Below, piece after piece: positions 1 through 6,408 of a stretch of 9,741 bases of DNA. Within the stretch, counting starts at the first letter, position 1, and every line of letters begins with the position of its first letter. Below the pieces are notes generated by a model. It was not told the DNA's origin. It made no database searches and saw nothing but the letters and a program-made list of their open reading frames with translations. This DNA is from Pseudomonadota bacterium (GTDB taxonomy: Bacteria; Myxococcota; Myxococcia; Myxococcales; Myxococcaceae): assembly GCA_023424585.1 (NCBI GenBank), contig JAFADT010000898.1, forward strand, positions 1-9,741, written 5' to 3'. Position numbers and translations under genes: made by a program.

Positions 1-80
1 GGTGGGGACGGGCGGGGAGGCGAGGTCCCGCAGGGCATGTCGGCCCGGGTCTGCGGGAGGGGCGAGCGCGACGCACCGTT

Positions 81-92
81 GGGAGGTGGAGG
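81..92 (+). promoter_or_regulatory. Shine-Dalgarno site for the 65-residue membrane protein
   Basis: The purine run GGGAGGTGGAGG ends 8 bases before the ATG at 101. It selects that ATG over an in-frame GTG at position 2, which would add 33 residues of Arg/Gly/Ala-rich sequence with no recognisable feature in front of the membrane span. Positions 1-80 contain nothing else I can identify. Confidence 0.6.
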
Positions 93-100
93 TGCTTCAG

Positions 101-298
101 ATGCTCATCGTCGGCTCGATCGTGGTCGGAGTCCTGGTGATGATGGTGGTGATGGGTGGGGTCATCGCGGGGGGCGCGCTCGCGCACAAGAACGCGCGCG
201 AGGACGACGCGCGCTGGGCAAGGGAGGACGCGGAGCGCGCGGCGCGGCGCGACCGGGACATGTCCGGACCCGTGGGTAGGGAGCCCGTGCACGCGTGA
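101..298 (+). CDS. Small single-span membrane protein, function unknown
   Basis: The predicted protein has 65 residues. Residues 2-28 form one uninterrupted hydrophobic stretch rich in Val, Ile, Met and Gly, ending at a His-Lys pair. The rest is a short, highly charged tail alternating acidic and basic residues (about residues 31-53), likely helical and by the positive-inside rule cytoplasmic. There is no lipobox or signal cleavage site, so it is probably a membrane anchor with an N-out orientation. The start is set by a strong Shine-Dalgarno 8 bases upstream. The stop lies 26 bases before the JAMM lipoprotein gene, so the two are probably co-transcribed. I do not recognise a family. The shape resembles small accessory subunits of envelope complexes, but that is only an analogy. 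Confidence 0.6.
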   Translation: MLIVGSIVVGVLVMMVVMGGVIAGGALAHKNAREDDARWAREDAERAARRDRDMSGPVGREPVHA

Positions 299-324
299 AT
301 GCGTGAGGTGCCTTCCTCGCGTTG

Positions 325-1092
325 ATGCGAGGATGCCGCACCGTGCGATTCGTGCTGCTGTCATTGCTGGGGTTCTTGATGGGGTGCGCGGCCTCGGTGC
401 CAGCTCCCACCCCCTACGCGTCCGCGAAGATGGCGCGCGGGCCTTGGGCGGAGGTTCCATCGGTCGAGATGCCTGCGGGAGACAACTCCATTCCCATCGA
501 CTTGATGCGGGATGTGGCGGACGCGTTCCTCAAGCGTCCAGGGGCTCGGGTGTGCGACCCCGCGACGCTGCGGCCCATCCCGGGGCTGTCTACGGAGTAC
601 TGCGCGGCCGTCTACGTCGCAGGTGGGCGGGACGCCCTGTCCTGGCGTGTGTCTGAGCCTGTTCGTGGCAGTCACGCTCGCTGCTCCGTGCCATCCCATG
701 TTCAGGATGCGGATCATCTCGCCTCGCAGGTCTGGGTGGTCGGATTCATCCACAATCATCCTTGCGGTAGCCCCCCTTCCTCGGTGGATCTCCTGGCCTG
801 GCCGACCGATGTGGTTGATCCGCTGACGGCCATGGCGGTGGTGCGCCTCGTTCCTGGCAATCCCGCGCCTGCCCTCTTCAAGAACCTGGCGATCGAGATG
901 GCCTCCGCACTGGTTGCGGAACGCATGGACGGCAGCCGGGTCTACTTGCGCTATTTTCCCACGGGCGAAGTCGAGCAATGGAGTGAGCGGCGACGACGGT
1001 GGATCCTCCTGGGGACCTGCGCGCCAATACAGAGCCAACTGGGGGCAGCCCCTCAGTGCACGAATGGGCCGCTGCGGCTGCTGCGTGAATGA
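325..1092 (+). CDS. Lipoprotein with JAMM/MPN-type metallopeptidase signature
   Basis: The product has 255 residues. Residues 1-20 are a lipoprotein signal peptide with lipobox LMGC (Cys21), so the mature protein should be anchored in the envelope. The JAMM signature is visible: Glu91 in TEYCAAVY (a predicted strand), then His143-x-His145-Pro, Ser152 and Asp155, after a hydrophobic strand. In JAMM/MPN+ proteins such as RadC-like and Prok-JAB domains, these residues coordinate zinc and activate water for peptide or isopeptide hydrolysis. The spacing from the second His to Ser is one residue shorter than the common HxHx7SxxD. The C-terminal part (about 180-255) has two further Cys and no known motif. 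Start choice is uncertain: TTG 322, ATG 325 or GTG 343. GTG 343 has the best ribosome site (CGAGGA, 9 bases upstream) and still leaves a 14-residue signal peptide. It is the middle gene of a three-gene operon. Activity is inferred; a non-catalytic role cannot be excluded. Confidence 0.75.
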   Translation: MRGCRTVRFVLLSLLGFLMGCAASVPAPTPYASAKMARGPWAEVPSVEMPAGDNSIPIDLMRDVADAFLKRPGARVCDPATLRPIPGLSTEYCAAVYVAGGRDALSWRVSEPVRGSHARCSVPSHVQDADHLASQVWVVGFIHNHPCGSPPSSVDLLAWPTDVVDPLTAMAVVRLVPGNPAPALFKNLAIEMASALVAERMDGSRVYLRYFPTGEVEQWSERRRRWILLGTCAPIQSQLGAAPQCTNGPLRLLRE

Positions 1093-1105
1093 CCTGGGAG
1101 CGTCG

Positions 1106-1663
1106 ATGAGGGGTAGGGCTGTGGCAGCAGGATGCATCGCAGTGCTCGCGGGATGTGCCGCGCGGCCGAAGGCATGGACAGCACCCATTGAATGGCCCGA
1201 CGAGACATCCGCCACGCTCGTGGGACAACCCATGGAAGCCGGGGCCGTGGTCGCTGCCGCCGGCGCGGTTCGGGAGTTCATCCGCACGTATCCTGACTCC
1301 ACGTTGTTCCAGGGCTGTTCCAGCCCAGAGCAGGGACTGGCGGTCGCCGTCTTCACCGGGCCGACCCAGGGCCTCTACTTCGTCGTGGTTCATCAGGACT
1401 TCAGACCGTGTGGTGGACCTCGCATCCGGATGCTTGATGCATGGGATGCGTATGCGGTCACTCCCCAGGGAGCCGTGGTCGCCAAGGCTCCTCCCCCGGT
1501 GGGAGATGCCTCCTTTGCGATTCCACCACCTGCCCCAGACGCGCAACAGCCACCCTCGGCGTCTCCCGTGCAGGAGGTCCCACCCCCTGCGCCTGAAGCA
1601 CCCGCGAATGACGCCGGACCTACCGGGGACGCGGGGCGTAGTAGCGGCGCAGCCAGCGACTGA
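1106..1663 (+). CDS. Small lipoprotein with proline-rich C-terminal tail
   Basis: The product has 185 residues. Residues 1-16 form a signal peptide with lipobox LAGC (lipidated Cys17). Residues about 25-127 look like a compact alpha/beta domain with two cysteines (Cys71 and Cys102) that could form a disulfide outside the cytoplasm. Residues about 128-185 are a Pro/Ala/Glu-rich, low-complexity tail of the type used as an extended spacer in the periplasm. The ATG at 1106 has GGAG ending 5 bases upstream and lies 13 bases after the stop of the JAMM lipoprotein, so the two are almost certainly translated from one mRNA and may act together in the envelope. The last 44 bases overlap tail to tail with the FRG gene on the other strand, and the tail is encoded partly within that overlap. 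I do not recognise a named family. Confidence 0.75.
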   Translation: MRGRAVAAGCIAVLAGCAARPKAWTAPIEWPDETSATLVGQPMEAGAVVAAAGAVREFIRTYPDSTLFQGCSSPEQGLAVAVFTGPTQGLYFVVVHQDFRPCGGPRIRMLDAWDAYAVTPQGAVVAKAPPPVGDASFAIPPPAPDAQQPPSASPVQEVPPPAPEAPANDAGPTGDAGRSSGAASD

Positions 1664-2411
1664 GCCCATCCAGGCCGGGGAAGAGGACCCGCTCGGTGAT
1701 GTTCGCCTGGTCGAGCTTGTCCCTGATCTCCCACTTGAGCGTCGCCGGCACCACCAGCCTGCGCACGCCGTGATGCTGGTGCCCCAGGAAGTCGTTCAGG
1801 CTCAGCCCGGGCCCGTTCATCACCGAGAACAGCGCGAACTGGTTCACGATGCGCGCGTCCAGCGACGGCGGCTCGAAGAACAACACGAACGCGTGCTCCG
1901 CCAGCCCGTCGAACGCCGTCAGGTCCTGCGCCACCGACGCCAGCATCTCCCCCGTGAACACGTCCGCCCCCTCCAACCGCAGTTGCTCGCGCAGCGGCTT
2001 GGGCAACTGCTGGTTCGTCTTGTGGTAGTCCACGCACCAGACCGCCCCGTCCTCCTCCATCAGGTCCAAGCGCTCCGTCATGAAGTGCAGCGCCACGTAG
2101 GGGCTGAACGTCCAGTCGAGCAGCCGCGTCGGCATCCCGTGGTGCTGCGCCAGCGCCAGCCAGTCCCAGACGGACGTCAGGCGCTCCGTGCCCGGCACGC
2201 CCCGCGCGTACTTGCGGAAGGCCCGCAGCAGGTCCCGCTCCAGCCGCACGAACGCTCCCTGGCGGTTGAGCGTCGCCGTCAAATCCAACGTCGCGTCCGG
2301 CACGCCCCGGAACACGAAGCTCGTGCGGAACCGGTGCAGGGGCTCGTTCCACGAGCCCGCGAACATCAGGTCCTGCAGCTCCAACCAGGATGTGACTCGC
2401 CGCTCCTGCAT
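1620..2411 (-). CDS. FRG-domain protein
   Basis: The product has 263 residues. The FRG domain is recognisable along nearly its full length: the name-giving Phe34-Arg35-Gly36 after a short strand, the conserved block QHHGMPTRLLDWTFSP at about residues 89-104, the ARIVNQFALFSV segment at about 186-197, and a C-terminal LFPGLDGLSRWL at about 243-254. FRG domains occur alone or fused to other modules in bacteria and phages; their biochemical activity is not settled and some are linked to defence or toxin loci. No signal peptide or membrane span is seen, so it should be cytoplasmic. A longer reading frame extends upstream to 2567, but the extra 52 residues are Arg/Pro/Gly-rich and unconvincing. 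The ATG at 2411 has GAGGGG 7 bases upstream, which decides the start. Its stop lies inside the convergent lipoprotein gene. Confidence 0.88.
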   Translation of the reverse strand: MQERRVTSWLELQDLMFAGSWNEPLHRFRTSFVFRGVPDATLDLTATLNRQGAFVRLERDLLRAFRKYARGVPGTERLTSVWDWLALAQHHGMPTRLLDWTFSPYVALHFMTERLDLMEEDGAVWCVDYHKTNQQLPKPLREQLRLEGADVFTGEMLASVAQDLTAFDGLAEHAFVLFFEPPSLDARIVNQFALFSVMNGPGLSLNDFLGHQHHGVRRLVVPATLKWEIRDKLDQANITERVLFPGLDGLSRWLRRYYAPRPR

Positions 2412-2495
2412 CCGCTGGCCCCTCGCCGCCTGACAAGGTGGGCCCGGTCCTTCAGGGCCGCAGCCGGAGACCCGACGGAAACGGCGCCGGACGAC

Positions 2496-2556
2496 GGGCG
2501 CCCCTCCCGCCCGCTCCCCCTCCCAGCGGCGGGGCGCGGAGGCGGGCAGGGCGCCC
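2496..2556 (-). terminator. Imperfect GC-rich hairpin, possible terminator of the 78-residue gene
   Basis: Left arm 2496-2517 and right arm 2538-2556 pair with a few mismatches and bulges; both ends carry GGGCGCCC. The hairpin lies about 38 bases beyond the stop of the four-cysteine gene read on the minus strand, and upstream of the FRG start. There is no T-run, and in DNA this GC-rich chance pairing is possible, so this is a weak call. If real, it would partly uncouple the FRG gene from the gene upstream of it. Confidence 0.3.
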
Positions 2557-2593
2557 GGCTGTCTCAATCACAGACCTTGAAACAACAGACGCC

Positions 2594-2830
2594 TCAAGGC
2601 TGCCCGAAGTCCGCGGGCTGCGTGAAGGCAAACGTGCTGGCGCCTGGCGCCTTGTCCTCCTGGAACAGGGGGCACTTGGCGCAGGTGAAGCTCTCCCAGT
2701 CCTGACGGACCGCCACGTCGATGCAGCCGCCGTAGAAGCGGCAGTGGACGTTGCGGTGCTCCTCGATGGAGAACGTTTCGGCCCGCAGCGGAGGGTGGAA
2801 CCGGGTGGGACGCGGCTGTGGACAAGGCAT
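2594..2830 (-). CDS. Small four-cysteine (probable metal-binding) protein
   Basis: The product has 78 residues. The core is C-x5-C-x13-C-x2-C (Cys30, Cys36, Cys50, Cys53) with an aromatic Trp45 in DWESFTC just before the second pair, a layout typical of a small zinc site. The first about 18 residues are Pro/Arg-rich and the last 20 are likely disordered. A different frame over the same bases lacks this pattern. I recall the C..C...W.sF.C..C pattern from uncharacterised proteins of delta-proteobacterial relatives, but cannot name a family. The start ATG at 2830 has only a weak purine run (AGAGA) about 8 bases upstream. A 182-base gap separates it from the FRG gene on the same strand, so co-transcription is possible but not shown. 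It is divergent from the TPR lipoprotein gene. Confidence 0.72.
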   Translation of the reverse strand: MPCPQPRPTRFHPPLRAETFSIEEHRNVHCRFYGGCIDVAVRQDWESFTCAKCPLFQEDKAPGASTFAFTQPADFGQP

Positions 2831-3105
2831 TGGATTCTCTCTAGCCCCCCTCGTGGGTGCTGATTCCCTCTACTGACTGGTGCGTCGCGTCATTCCCGGC
2901 ATTCCGCGGGCCGGACACTGAACGCTTGCACCCTGGCTCATCGCCGCCAGCAAAAGGCCGTGTGGGTGCGACACATTCAAACGGCACAACAGCCTAATGA
3001 CGTCGGGCGTCCCGGGCCCGCCTCGCCAGGATGTCTGCCTTCACGCGGAGCAACCTGCCGGGCAGGCCGCCGGAATCTTCACCCCCGGAGCGCTTTCCCG
3101 CGAGA
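2831..3105. other. Intergenic region between divergent genes, presumed promoters
   Basis: This stretch separates the four-cysteine gene (-) from the TPR lipoprotein gene (+) and must hold the promoters of both. It is less GC-rich than the neighbouring genes around 2960-3000. I see a short direct repeat (CATTCC, twice at 2891-2905) but no convincing -35/-10 pair, sigma-54 element, riboswitch or RNA gene. The part from 3031 onwards may instead be translated, if the in-frame ATG at 3031 is the true start of the TPR lipoprotein. Confidence 0.4.
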
Positions 3106-4920
3106 ATGCAGCGGGTGAGCCCCTCCGCCCGACCCCCCCGCGCTTCCTCCCGCTGGCTGAGCGCCCTGGCGCTGCTGTCCCTGGTGCTGCTCAGCGGCTG
3201 TTCCGCCTTCTCCCGCGCCGTGCGCGAGGGCGACGGCGCCGCGAAGGAGCGCCACTGGGCGGAGGCGGAGGCCGCCTACCTGCGCGCCCTGGCCGCGGAC
3301 CCGCAGGCCTCCGAGGTCACCGTGAAGCTGCGCGCCGTGCGCAAGGAGTGGGGCGCGGAGGTGTACCAGGAGGCCGGCGCCGCCCATGCCTCCGGGGACC
3401 TGGCGTCCGCCACCAAGCTGCTGGTGCGCGTGCTGGAGCTGGACCCCGACCACGAAGAGGCCCGCGCGCTGCTCGCCCAGACGCTGGAGGCCCGCGTGCA
3501 GGTGGCCCTGGGGCTGCTCAAGGAGGAGAAGCTCCAGGACGCGCGCGCGGAGCTGGACGCGGTGCTCGCCGTGGCGCCGGACCACGTGAACGCGCGCAAG
3601 GGCGTGGACGCCGTGCAGGTGGCGTGGGCGAAGCGCTTCTTCTCCAGCGCGGAGACGCTGGAGAAGGCCGGCAAGCTGGGCAACGCGCTCGTGGCCTACG
3701 TGCGCGCGGACCAGGAGCGCGTGGGCGCCACCGCCGCCCGCGAGCGCGCGGAGGCCGTGCGGCAGCGGCTGCGCGACGAGGTGGCCTTCCTGGTGGTGGC
3801 CACGCCCGTGGAGGACAACGCCCAGGCCCCGGACGTCGCCCAGCGGCTGAGCGCGGGGCGGCTGGCCGCGGCGCTCCCCACGCAGCTGCCCCTGAAGGTC
3901 GTGACGGAGGCGCCCCCGGGCCGCGTGGGCGTGAAGCTGGACCTGGCCCTGGAGCGCGTGCTGCCGCTCAAGGCGGTGGAGGAGTCCCAGCGCAGCCAGC
4001 GCTACCTCGCGGGCAACCGCTCCGTGCCCAACCCCAAGCGCGGGGAGTACGAGAAGAAGCTCCTGGAGGCGGAGCGCACCCTGGAGGGCGTGGAGCGCAA
4101 GCAGGCCGCCGTGCTGCGCGAGTACCTCAAGGCCCAGCTGGAGCTGGGCACGCTGCGCGACGTCGCCGAGCGCTGCCGCGAGCGGGAGAAGCGCGAGTGC
4201 CGCGCGGCCATCCAGGAGTGCGGCGAGGAGGCCCGCAACGCGAAGAGCCCGGGCAAGGTGCCCAGCGAGTGCGACCCGGAGCGCTGCTCCGGCCAGTGCA
4301 CCCAGGACGAGGGCCTGATGTCGATGAAGGCCAAGGCGGCGCGTGTGCTGGAGGTGGCCGTGCAGGTGGCGCTGGACAAGGCGGAGACCCAGCGCACCGA
4401 GGTGCAGCGCAACCGCGACGCCGTCTTCCGCGAGCCCATCACCGTGGAGGAGCCCATGTACTCGGACTTCGTCTACGACGTGCAGCTGCACCGGCTCACC
4501 GTGACGGCCACCGTGACGTCGGTGATGCGCGACCTGCTGTCGCCCCAGCAGGTGCCCGCGCCCAACACGCAGGACTACGCGGTGCTGCACGAGGACCTGT
4601 CGCACAAGGGCTATGACCGCTACGGCGTGCTCGCGGACCCCGTGCAGCTGCGCAGCGAGCTGGAACTGCGCGTGGACGCGGGCGACAAGGCCGTCCAGGA
4701 CGTGGCGAAGCACGTGAAGGAGCGCTTCGACCTGTACCGCGGCAAGCGCGTGGAGGACGCCCGGCGCGGCATGGTGCGCCCCGGCGCGGAGGACGTGGTG
4801 GAGACCGCCGTGCGCGCGCTGCTGCTCACCGCGGACGCCCCCCCGCAGGACATCCTCCAGCCCGTCGCCCGCGCGCGCGGCCTCACCAGGCCCGAGGCCC
4901 TGCTCGGCGTGGGGAAGTAG
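3106..4920 (+). CDS. TPR-type lipoprotein with a cysteine-rich central segment
   Basis: The product has 604 residues. After a basic n-region, residues 17-31 are hydrophobic and end in the lipobox LLSGC (Cys32), so it should be exported and lipidated. Residues about 45-205 hold at least three to four degenerate tetratricopeptide-like helix pairs, recognisable by their A-E-x-x-x-x-A-L and L-D-P-x-H-x-x-A-R patterns; TPRs mediate protein contacts. The middle region (about 220-345) is mixed, then a charged, coiled-coil-like part carries six cysteines (357, 365, 372, 389, 394, 398). The C-terminal 180 residues include strand-rich sequence around YSDFVYDVQLHRLTV. I do not recognise the full architecture, so no specific role is assigned; assembly or scaffolding in the envelope is the natural guess. 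An in-frame ATG at 3031 would add 25 residues, lengthening the n-region unusually; neither start has a strong ribosome site. It converges with the MFS gene, only 7 bases between stops. Confidence 0.85.
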   Translation: MQRVSPSARPPRASSRWLSALALLSLVLLSGCSAFSRAVREGDGAAKERHWAEAEAAYLRALAADPQASEVTVKLRAVRKEWGAEVYQEAGAAHASGDLASATKLLVRVLELDPDHEEARALLAQTLEARVQVALGLLKEEKLQDARAELDAVLAVAPDHVNARKGVDAVQVAWAKRFFSSAETLEKAGKLGNALVAYVRADQERVGATAARERAEAVRQRLRDEVAFLVVATPVEDNAQAPDVAQRLSAGRLAAALPTQLPLKVVTEAPPGRVGVKLDLALERVLPLKAVEESQRSQRYLAGNRSVPNPKRGEYEKKLLEAERTLEGVERKQAAVLREYLKAQLELGTLRDVAERCREREKRECRAAIQECGEEARNAKSPGKVPSECDPERCSGQCTQDEGLMSMKAKAARVLEVAVQVALDKAETQRTEVQRNRDAVFREPITVEEPMYSDFVYDVQLHRLTVTATVTSVMRDLLSPQQVPAPNTQDYAVLHEDLSHKGYDRYGVLADPVQLRSELELRVDAGDKAVQDVAKHVKERFDLYRGKRVEDARRGMVRPGAEDVVETAVRALLLTADAPPQDILQPVARARGLTRPEALLGVGK

Positions 4921-4927
4921 CCCCCGC

Positions 4928-6181
4928 TCAGTCCAGGCTGGCGCTCATCTCCGGGCGCTCCAGCCGCAGCGTCTCCACCCGGCGCCGGCGCGCCCCCGCG
5001 ATGGTCAGGTGCCACGCGGCCGCCGCCAGGCCCACGCAGCAGCAGCCCACCCACAGCGCGCGGGCGCCCACGTGGCCCAGCATCGCCCCGCCCAGCGCGG
5101 GGGCGGCGCTGGACGCCAGGCCCCACATCATGTGGTACGCGCCCTGGTAGCTGCCGCGCAGCTCCGCCGGCGCCAGGTCCGCCACCACCGACGGCGCCAC
5201 CGGCGAGTGGACGATCTCCCCCAGCGTCCACACCGTCACCGCGGCCATCGCGAGCGGCACCGTGGCCGGCAGCGCGTGCAGCCCGAAGCCCACGCCGATG
5301 AGCACGCCCGCCACCGCCAGCGCGGTGGAGCGCCGCACCCGGCCCACCCCGCGCACGATGAACGGCTGGAGCGCGACGATGAGCACGCCGTTGACGGACA
5401 TCACCAGCCCGTACTCGGCGGGCGTCAGGCCCTGCTGGGTGAGCGTCAGCGGCAGGCTCATGAAGCTCTGGTGGAGCAGCAGCGCCAGCGCGAACACCGG
5501 CAGGCAGAAGGCCAGGTACACGCCGTCGCGGAAGGGCGTCAGCAGCGCCCCCAGCGGGGAGTGGGACGCGTGCGCCGCCCGCGCCTCCGCGGGGCGCGTC
5601 TCCGGGACGAAGGCCCAGACGCAGCAGCCGTAGAGGAAGGTGGTCACCGCGTCCGCGATGAAGAGCAGCCGGTAGCCCAGCCCCGCCAGCAGGCCCGCCA
5701 GCGGCAGCGCGATGGCGAAGCCCAGGTTGATGACCCAGTAGAGCAGCCCGTACGCGCGCGCCCGGTCCCGGGGCGCCACCAGGTCCGCCACCGCCGCGGC
5801 CACCGCCGGCCGGTACAGGTCCCCCAGGATGCCCAGGAGGAAGGCCGCCGCCGCGATGCGCCCCGGCGTCTCCGAGTGGCCGATGAACAGCATGGCCCCG
5901 GACCCCAGCCACAGGCCCCCCGCGAGCGTCAGCCGCCGGCCCACCCGGTCCGCGAGCATCCCGCCCAGGGGCGCCGCCAGCACCGCGCCCGCGCCGTTGA
6001 GCGCCACGATGAAGCCCGCCTGCTCCACGCTGAAGCCGCGCTCGCGCGTGAGGTAGAGCGCCAGGAACGGCGCGACGAAGGACCCCAGTCGGTTCACGAA
6101 GGTGCCCACCCACAGGACCCAGTACGTCCGTGGCAGGCCACCCCCGCCCAGCGCTCTCAACACCGTGGCAACGGGATTCAT
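4928..6181 (-). CDS. Major facilitator superfamily (MFS) transporter, probable drug/metabolite exporter
   Basis: The product has 417 residues, the usual MFS length, with about 12 hydrophobic segments separated by short basic loops. MFS motif A is clear between spans 2 and 3 (GGMLADRVGRR, residues 73-83). A long cytoplasmic loop in the middle follows VPETRP (about 192-197), the usual junction of the two six-span halves. The second half contains a degenerate counterpart around the loop GVGRVRR. These features place it with DHA1-like H+-coupled exporters, but the substrate cannot be read from sequence. A longer frame reaches 6394, but its additional 71 residues are Arg/Ala-rich and not membrane-like; ATG 6181 begins directly before span 1. 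The ribosome site before it is weak. It is divergent from the AEC permease across 227 bases, and converges on the TPR lipoprotein. Confidence 0.92.
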   Translation of the reverse strand: MNPVATVLRALGGGGLPRTYWVLWVGTFVNRLGSFVAPFLALYLTRERGFSVEQAGFIVALNGAGAVLAAPLGGMLADRVGRRLTLAGGLWLGSGAMLFIGHSETPGRIAAAAFLLGILGDLYRPAVAAAVADLVAPRDRARAYGLLYWVINLGFAIALPLAGLLAGLGYRLLFIADAVTTFLYGCCVWAFVPETRPAEARAAHASHSPLGALLTPFRDGVYLAFCLPVFALALLLHQSFMSLPLTLTQQGLTPAEYGLVMSVNGVLIVALQPFIVRGVGRVRRSTALAVAGVLIGVGFGLHALPATVPLAMAAVTVWTLGEIVHSPVAPSVVADLAPAELRGSYQGAYHMMWGLASSAAPALGGAMLGHVGARALWVGCCCVGLAAAAWHLTIAGARRRRVETLRLERPEMSASLD

Positions 6182-6408
6182 GGAGGATGCCCGACGGCCA
6201 CGGGAGGGACGCCTGACCGCGGGCGCCCGCCAGCATGCGCCCGCGCCCCGCGCGTTTCCACGCGCCCTCTGCCGCGCGCGGGCGGTTGGAGCCTCATGCA
6301 TTCCAGTCGCGCGCGAAACGCGACTTCCCGGTGCGCCCCTCATGGGGCTGGACATCGCTTCCGGGCTCCTCCAGGTTGCCGCGCCAACCCACACCGGGAA
6401 AGGCGGGC
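6182..6408. other. Divergent intergenic region between MFS and AEC transporter genes
   Basis: Both transporter genes must be transcribed outward from here. I see two inverted repeats (6305-6325 and a weaker one at 6335-6348) but no convincing sigma-70 or sigma-54 promoter and no regulator gene. Long reading frames that cross this region on both strands are composition artefacts of high GC. Confidence 0.4.
6305..6325. promoter_or_regulatory. Inverted repeat, possible operator of divergent transporter genes
   Basis: AGTCGCG (6305-6311) is followed after 7 bases by its perfect reverse complement CGCGACT (6319-6325). The 21-base symmetric element lies in the shared upstream region of the MFS and AEC genes, about 84 bases before the AEC start and 124 bases before the MFS start. 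This is the size of a dimeric regulator site, but in GC-rich DNA a 7-base arm can occur by chance. Confidence 0.3.

Noticed and set aside
361..1356. Long minus-strand reading frame opposite the JAMM lipoprotein gene
   Set aside because: It is His/Pro/Arg-rich, lacks a domain, and runs against two genes with clear lipoprotein signals; it is a high-GC shadow.
1155..2705. 516-codon plus-strand frame across the FRG gene
   Set aside because: Composition is Arg/Gln/Pro-rich and repetitive, and the minus-strand FRG blocks are unmistakable. It is a shadow frame.
2926..2954. TTGCAC as a possible -35 box before the TPR lipoprotein gene
   Set aside because: At 17 bases downstream the sequence is AGCAAA, not a plausible -10 box, so no promoter is called.
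3079..4713. 544-codon minus-strand frame inside the TPR lipoprotein gene
   Set aside because: The product is a His/Leu/Gln-rich repeat-like sequence, typical of antisense GC-rich DNA, while the plus strand has a lipobox and TPR patterns.
6335..6348. GCCCC-TCAT-GGGGC small hairpin upstream of the AEC gene
   Set aside because: Five-base GC arms are expected often by chance at this composition, and there is no further support.
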